Shown: positions 6,024 to 9,566 of the stretch, piece by piece
How positions within the stretch are numbered: the stretch's first letter is position 1
Layout: each line of letters opens with the position of its first letter
Assembly: GCA_030670605.1 (NCBI GenBank)
Contig: DAOVBK010000039.1
Span: forward strand, 1 to 9,566
Direction: 5' to 3'
DNA length: 9,566 bases
Source of the DNA: Candidatus Stahliibacteriota bacterium
Lineage (GTDB): Bacteria > Hydrothermota > Tepidihabitantia > SM23-42
Notes under the pieces: generated by a model
What the model was told of the DNA's origin: nothing
Database searches by the model: none
What the model saw: the letters and a program-made list of their open reading frames with translations, nothing else
Program-made: the position numbers and the translations under genes

Positions 6024-6051
6024 TTGACAAAAATACCTTTCGGGGTATAAT
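6024..6051 (+). promoter_or_regulatory. Consensus promoter of the GYD-thiC-mcp operon
   Basis: Perfect TTGACA (6024-6029), a 16-base spacer and perfect TATAAT (6046-6051). The spacer holds an inverted pair ATACC (6033-6037) and GGTAT (6044-6048) running into the -10 box, a possible operator. The expected start is near 6058, only about 12 bases before the ATG, so there is no room for a TPP riboswitch in the leader. Confidence 0.82.
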
Positions 6052-6069
6052 ACGATAATAAGGAGGTAT

Positions 6070-6312
6070 ATGATCTTTGTTTCTACACTTGATGTTATTC
6101 CCGGAAAGGTTGATGCGTTGCGCAAGATCATCAAATCGCTTGAAACACCCGAAGACATCAAAATTCGGGAGTTTTTGACCCTTTTTGGCAAACCAGATTA
6201 CCTTTTGACCTTTGAGGCGCCGGATGAAGAACGGGCAATGGCGTTTATCCTCACATTCGCATCGGTTGCCGTGCCGAAGACGTCAGTCGGTGTCCCGGTG
6301 GAGAAAACGTGA
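6070..6312 (+). CDS. Small GYD-like (ferredoxin-fold) protein coupled to thiC
   Basis: 80 residues. The pattern MIFVSTLDVIPGKVDALRKI (1-20), then IREFLTLFGKPDYLLTFEAPDEERAMAFI (31-59), resembles the GYD family: a strand, a helix, a strand ending in a G.PDYL loop, a strand with EAPDEE, then a helix. These are small dimeric alpha/beta-barrel proteins of unknown role. The ATG at 6070 has AAGGAGG only three bases upstream. Its TGA overlaps the thiC ATG (TGATG), so the two are likely translated together. No catalytic residues are recognised. A role in the ThiC reaction is only suggested by position. Confidence 0.68.
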   Translation: MIFVSTLDVIPGKVDALRKIIKSLETPEDIKIREFLTLFGKPDYLLTFEAPDEERAMAFILTFASVAVPKTSVGVPVEKT

Positions 6313-7568
6313 TGCAGAAACCGCTCGCGCGCCTCGCAAGAGACGAGGGTGTGTCGCAACGTTTCCTGAGAGATGGAATCAAAACAGGACGTATTGTACT
6401 TGTCAAAAACAAAAAACACCGCATCAAACCTCTTGCCATCGGAGAAGGAACCCGTGTCAAAATCAATGCTAACATCGGTACGTCACCTGATGTTGCCCGT
6501 CTTGCGCATGAGCTAAAGAAACTGAAGGTGGCTATCGATGCAGGCGCGGATACGGTCATGGATTTGTCAACCGGTGGTAACATTAATCTCATACGCAGAC
6601 GAATTCTCAGTGCTTCGACTGTTCCGGTCGGCACCGTGCCGATCTACCAGGTTGCAATTGAGTCAGGAAAAAAGAATCGTGCGTTTATCCAGGCGTCGGT
6701 TGATGAGATTTTTGACGTCATTGAACGACATCTTGATGATGGTGTTGATTTTGTGACGGTGCATTGTGGTGTCACGCGTGAAAGTATCGAGGGTTTGCCC
6801 AAAAAGCGCCGTGTGTGCGGTGTCGTAAGCCGCGGCGGCTCCATGATGATTGAGTGGATGGCATACAACAAACGTGAGAATCCTCTCTATGAATACTACG
6901 ACCGTCTCCTCAAACTCGCCAAGGAATATGATGCAACGCTGAGCCTCGGCGATGGCTTGCGACCCGGCTCGATTGCGGATGCAACAGACCGCTATCAGAT
7001 TAAGGAACTGATTGCTATTGGTGAATTGGTCAAATGGGCACGCGCAGAAAATGTCTCGGTCATGGTTGAAGGTCCCGGTCACATTCCACTCCACGAGATT
7101 GAGGCGAACATACGGTTGCAGAAAAGCATTTGCGATGGTGCGCCGTTCTATGTACTCGGTCCTCTGGTGACTGATATCGGTGCCGGTCACGATCATATTG
7201 TTTCAGCGATCGGTGGTGCGCTCGCTGCCTATTACGGTGCAGACTATTTGTGTTATGTCACGCCGTCTGAGCATCTTGCGCTCCCGACGGTCGAAGAAGT
7301 GAGGGAAGGCGTTATTGCTTCGAAACTGGCAGCCCATGCTGCAGACATCGCACGGGGCAACAAGAGAGCACGGGATATTGATCTGAGAGTTTCCAAGGCA
7401 CGATATGCTCTGGATTGGAGCAAGGTTCTCACGCTCGTTGCTGATCCAGCCAAGGCGACAAAGATATTTAAGCGGGCACGTTCACATTCAGATATGACCT
7501 GCACGATGTGTGGAGAGTTTTGTGCAATGAAAAAGACGAGAGAAGTCATCAGGAAAAAGAGGTCATAA
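6312..7568 (+). CDS. thiC: Phosphomethylpyrimidine synthase ThiC
   Basis: A 418-residue radical-SAM enzyme that rearranges aminoimidazole ribotide to HMP-P, the pyrimidine precursor of thiamine. Seen in order: KINANIGTSPD (50-60), MDLSTGGN (83-90), SRGGSMM (173-179), LGDGLRPGSIADATDRYQ (212-229), VMVEGPGHIPL (250-260), PLVTDIGAGHDHI (284-296), CYVTPSEHLALP (314-325) and the C-terminal cluster motif C397-x2-C400-x3-C404, the spacing I recall for the short archaeal/clostridial-type enzyme rather than the long E. coli form (x4). The ATG at 6312 is preferred over a GTG three bases earlier, because it overlaps the upstream TGA and lies eight bases after GGAG. Its stop TAA shares one base with the next ATG. 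Confidence 0.95.
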   Translation: MQKPLARLARDEGVSQRFLRDGIKTGRIVLVKNKKHRIKPLAIGEGTRVKINANIGTSPDVARLAHELKKLKVAIDAGADTVMDLSTGGNINLIRRRILSASTVPVGTVPIYQVAIESGKKNRAFIQASVDEIFDVIERHLDDGVDFVTVHCGVTRESIEGLPKKRRVCGVVSRGGSMMIEWMAYNKRENPLYEYYDRLLKLAKEYDATLSLGDGLRPGSIADATDRYQIKELIAIGELVKWARAENVSVMVEGPGHIPLHEIEANIRLQKSICDGAPFYVLGPLVTDIGAGHDHIVSAIGGALAAYYGADYLCYVTPSEHLALPTVEEVREGVIASKLAAHAADIARGNKRARDIDLRVSKARYALDWSKVLTLVADPAKATKIFKRARSHSDMTCTMCGEFCAMKKTREVIRKKRS

Positions 7569-9175
7569 TGGATATTTCAAAACAAGAGATTCGTGAAAAA
7601 GAGAAGAATTTTAGTGTAAGAAGTGCGACTGCGACGATGGTTCTGTGCGTAATTGTCGCAGTGATCCTCGTACTAGGTAATATCTTCGATTTTCTTGTTG
7701 TTCCTCTGTCATCGCTTATTATTATCGCCGTTGTATTTTTCTATGCTTATTTTCTTTCGTTCCTATCAAGGAAAGGCGTCCTTTCGCCGGTTATTCCCTA
7801 TGCGATAACGACCGTTTCGACCTTGATACTTACACTCGCCCTGAGTAGTGTTGGTCCGCTGACACGTATTCCATTTTTCCTGATATATTTCTACATTGTA
7901 TTGCAGCCGGCGCTCTTGCTCGGTAGGGTACACGGGCTCTTCGGTATCGTCCTTGTTGATGTTACGTATATTGTTATGGTTTTTTGGACGCGGCTACAAT
8001 ATCCAGAAACGCATCTCGGGTTTGAAGCGACTAAGCTAATACTCTTTACGTTTGTTGCACTTTTTTTGGTGCTGGAATTTGACAAGAATCTGAGGCGACT
8101 ACAGAGAATCCGTTATGTGACTGCCTGTGCTGAGGCAGGCGATCTCACGCAGCGTATCAATGATAAAGAAAAGGATGAAATCGCTTTCCTGTCAAAGGGG
8201 CTGAACCGGCTCCTCGAGACAGAATCGGCAATTATCGGCGCAATTCACGAAATTGTAGATAAGCTGAGTAGTATTGGTGAGCAGATTGCATCGACCGCAG
8301 GAGAGATTGCGTCGGCATCGAGCGAGATCGTTCAGACAACACAGACTATGACCGACAAGATCGACCAGCAACACGATGATTTGAACAAGACGATTACAAC
8401 TGGTAAGACATTGAGCGAAGTGAGCTTTGAAGTCGTGAACAATGTGAAGAAAATAGAGGATTTTTCTGTCGGCGTATCAACGAGTGCGGCAGGTGCTATG
8501 GAACAGAGCGATTCAGTTATCAGCAATATCGAGCTTATCGGTAAACGGTACGAGAATCTTAGTTCGCTCATGGCGCAGCTGCAGGATATTTCTTCTGCGA
8601 TCAACAAGATTGTGAACACCATTGATGCGATTGCAGGGAAGATAAACATACTTGCTTTGAATGCGTCAATTGAAGCAGCGCGTGCTGGCGAGTACGGCAG
8701 GGGATTTTCGATAGTCGCCGATGAGATCAAAAAGCTCGCTGACAGTTCACAGGGTTCGGCTTCTGAGATCGCCAAGATTATCAAACAGATGGTGGAGTCT
8801 CTGCAGACTGTGGCAGTGAGTACTGAAGAAGTGAATACAGCAATAAGGGATGGTAGTGTGGTAATAAAAATCACTGCGGGTGTGCTCAAGGGTATTTCAA
8901 ATAAGGTGCTTGAACTCAATACTGCAATCAAAAATATCAAAGATATCATTGCTACAGAAGAAGAAGAAATCACGAATATGATTAAGCAGATTGAGTCTTC
9001 GTACGGCATTTCAGAGGAAAACTCAACTGCTGCTCAGCAAATACTTGCTTCGATACAAGAGCAGTCAGCTGCCTCAGAGGAATTTTCAGCCTCAAGTCAG
9101 GAACTCGTTTCCATGGCGAACAAGCTGAAAGAAATGGTGCAGAAATTCACTGTGGAGCAGGCGCAGGCTGAGTAA
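7568..9175 (+). CDS. Methyl-accepting chemotaxis-type protein with multi-span membrane sensor
   Basis: 535 residues from the ATG at 7568, which overlaps the thiC stop by one base and follows GAGG (7559-7562); an earlier in-frame ATG at 7508 lies inside thiC and is not used. The N-terminal half is very hydrophobic, with about six segments (roughly 22-42, 46-68, 74-96, 100-119, 121-140, 155-171) and short loops, so there is no large periplasmic ligand domain. A HAMP-like linker (about 175-220, with GDLTQRINDKEKDEI) leads to a long coiled-coil signalling domain. Its tip is KINILALNASIEAARAGEYGRGFSIVADEIKKLA (358-391). Serine/alanine-rich heptads continue to the end. No CheA, CheW, CheR or CheB is adjacent. 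Signal and partner are unknown. Confidence 0.92.
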   Translation: MDISKQEIREKEKNFSVRSATATMVLCVIVAVILVLGNIFDFLVVPLSSLIIIAVVFFYAYFLSFLSRKGVLSPVIPYAITTVSTLILTLALSSVGPLTRIPFFLIYFYIVLQPALLLGRVHGLFGIVLVDVTYIVMVFWTRLQYPETHLGFEATKLILFTFVALFLVLEFDKNLRRLQRIRYVTACAEAGDLTQRINDKEKDEIAFLSKGLNRLLETESAIIGAIHEIVDKLSSIGEQIASTAGEIASASSEIVQTTQTMTDKIDQQHDDLNKTITTGKTLSEVSFEVVNNVKKIEDFSVGVSTSAAGAMEQSDSVISNIELIGKRYENLSSLMAQLQDISSAINKIVNTIDAIAGKINILALNASIEAARAGEYGRGFSIVADEIKKLADSSQGSASEIAKIIKQMVESLQTVAVSTEEVNTAIRDGSVVIKITAGVLKGISNKVLELNTAIKNIKDIIATEEEEITNMIKQIESSYGISEENSTAAQQILASIQEQSAASEEFSASSQELVSMANKLKEMVQKFTVEQAQAE

Positions 9176-9183
9176 CGTACACC

Positions 9184-9477
9184 ATGGCTGAGATTCTCAT
9201 AACCGAAGATAAAGCAAGTTTCGGCGAAATGCTCAAGAGCAATCTTGAGGATGCTGGCATTTCTGTTTATCTTGTACGGCGCGGCCGGGAGGCAATACAG
9301 TTTTTTAGAAAAGAAAAAGTAGAAATCGCACTACTTGATCTGAAGCTGCCTGATATTGATGGTATTGATTTGCTCCGTGAACTCAAGAAGTTTGAGACAG
9401 ATACAACCTTCATTATTATGACTGCCTATGGTACAATCGAACGGGCAGTTGAAGCAATGAAACTTGGCGCTGATTAG
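9184..9477 (+). CDS. Response-regulator receiver domain, cut short by in-frame TAG
   Basis: 97 residues of a CheY-like receiver: acidic pair E8-D9, phospho-acceptor Asp52 (LLDLKLPDIDG), conserved Thr80 (IIMTAYG) and MKLGAD at the end. A TAG at 9475-9477 stops it just before the conserved FLTKPF, which follows in the same frame. The truncated product would lack the invariant Lys, strand beta-5 and helix alpha-5, so it is unlikely to switch normally. The ATG (9184) is eight bases after the chemoreceptor stop and has no clear Shine-Dalgarno, so coupling is likely. The acceptor region and the ERRLFYENI linker resemble NtrC-type regulators, but no output domain is in the window. Confidence 0.8.
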   Translation: MAEILITEDKASFGEMLKSNLEDAGISVYLVRRGREAIQFFRKEKVEIALLDLKLPDIDGIDLLRELKKFETDTTFIIMTAYGTIERAVEAMKLGAD

Positions 9478-9566
9478 TTCCTGACCAAGCCATTTGATAT
9501 TGACGACTTCATTGCAAGGCTGACCAAAATCCTTGATGAACGTCGACTTTTCTATGAGAACATCCT
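9478..9566 (+). pseudogene. In-frame continuation of the response regulator after the TAG (partial)
   Basis: After the TAG the same frame reads FLTKPFDIDDFIARLTKI and then LDERRLFYENI up to the window edge. This is the expected beta-5 with its Lys-Pro, alpha-5 and the start of a linker. No start codon or ribosome site suits independent translation. It is either the second part of a gene with a nonsense mutation or sequencing error, or one read through at TAG. The frame is still open at the end of the window. Confidence 0.75.

Noticed and set aside
5775..6069. TPP riboswitch upstream of thiC
   Set aside because: The CTGAGG string at 5788 belongs to a repeat, no matching TPP aptamer core follows, and the promoter lies downstream of it.
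6663..7196. 177-codon minus-strand frame
   Set aside because: It is antisense to the conserved core of thiC, with no recognisable domain.
7508..7567. Upstream ATG giving the chemoreceptor 20 extra residues
   Set aside because: It lies inside thiC, has no ribosome site and gives a charged, unconserved extension; the ATG at 7568 has GAGG and the usual one-base overlap.
8332..9009. 225-codon open frame on the minus strand
   Set aside because: It lies wholly antisense to the chemoreceptor signalling domain. Its Ser/Ile/Leu-rich content mirrors the repetitive heptads of the real gene, and it has no ribosome site or promoter.
9475..9477. Genome-wide recoding of TAG as a sense codon
   Set aside because: hprK and the acyl-CoA ligase end with TAG at domain-complete positions, and no other gene in the window has an internal TAG.

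Overview
The window is bacterial chromosome with moderate GC. Genes are tightly packed, often overlapping by 1-8 bases, and the hexamers of its promoters are close to the sigma-70 consensus. Two gene-free stretches are filled with short reiterated 'phrases' (CCCTAAA-like, GCGTGAATCCGCGT, TTCGAG...TCGAGAAG palindromes). The mix of a ThiD2-ThiE fusion, a minimal hpf-hprK-EIIA(Man) group, a free-standing EF-Tu domain-2-like protein and these repeats fits an uncultured candidate phylum, for example the WOR-3/FCB neighbourhood. That placement is an inference I could not test.

Layout: (1) 8-270, a cold-shock protein with a strong hairpin terminator. (2) 271-801, no gene; degenerate repeats, including four copies of a hairpin element. 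(3) 802-1846, a consensus promoter driving a ThiD2-ThiE fusion (thiamine synthesis), apparently leaderless. (4) 1829-5240, a consensus promoter lying inside the end of the thiE fusion drives hpf, hprK, an EIIA(Man) protein and an acyl-CoA synthetase. The joins are tight (4 nt overlap, 5 nt gap, 8 nt overlap). (5) 5241-5359, an inverted array of ATCAG/CTGAT units around a hairpin, between convergent genes. (6) 5360-5614 (minus), a lone EF-Tu domain-2-like beta-barrel protein with its own promoter. (7) 5661-6023, a second repeat-filled gap. (8) 6024-9566, a consensus promoter driving a GYD-like small protein, thiC, a membrane chemoreceptor and a response regulator that is broken by an in-frame TAG and runs off the window.

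How the genes work together: ThiC makes HMP-P, the ThiD2 half of the fusion is expected to phosphorylate it to HMP-PP, and the ThiE half joins that to the thiazole phosphate. The window therefore encodes the whole pyrimidine branch plus the coupling step of thiamine synthesis, at two separately transcribed loci. I see no TPP riboswitch at either. The hpf-hprK-EIIA group looks like the regulatory remnant of a PTS, with no HPr, Enzyme I or sugar permease here, tied to a fatty-acyl activating enzyme. The chemoreceptor and response regulator sit in the thiC operon, so sensing and thiamine synthesis may be co-expressed.

Points most worth a second look: the TAG that replaces exactly one residue in the receiver domain; the apparent His-to-Gln change at the HprK active-site position; the five hairpin elements whose cores differ in sequence but keep pairing; and the octamer-spaced ATCAG/CTGAT array. 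I do not see a clearly new multi-gene system.
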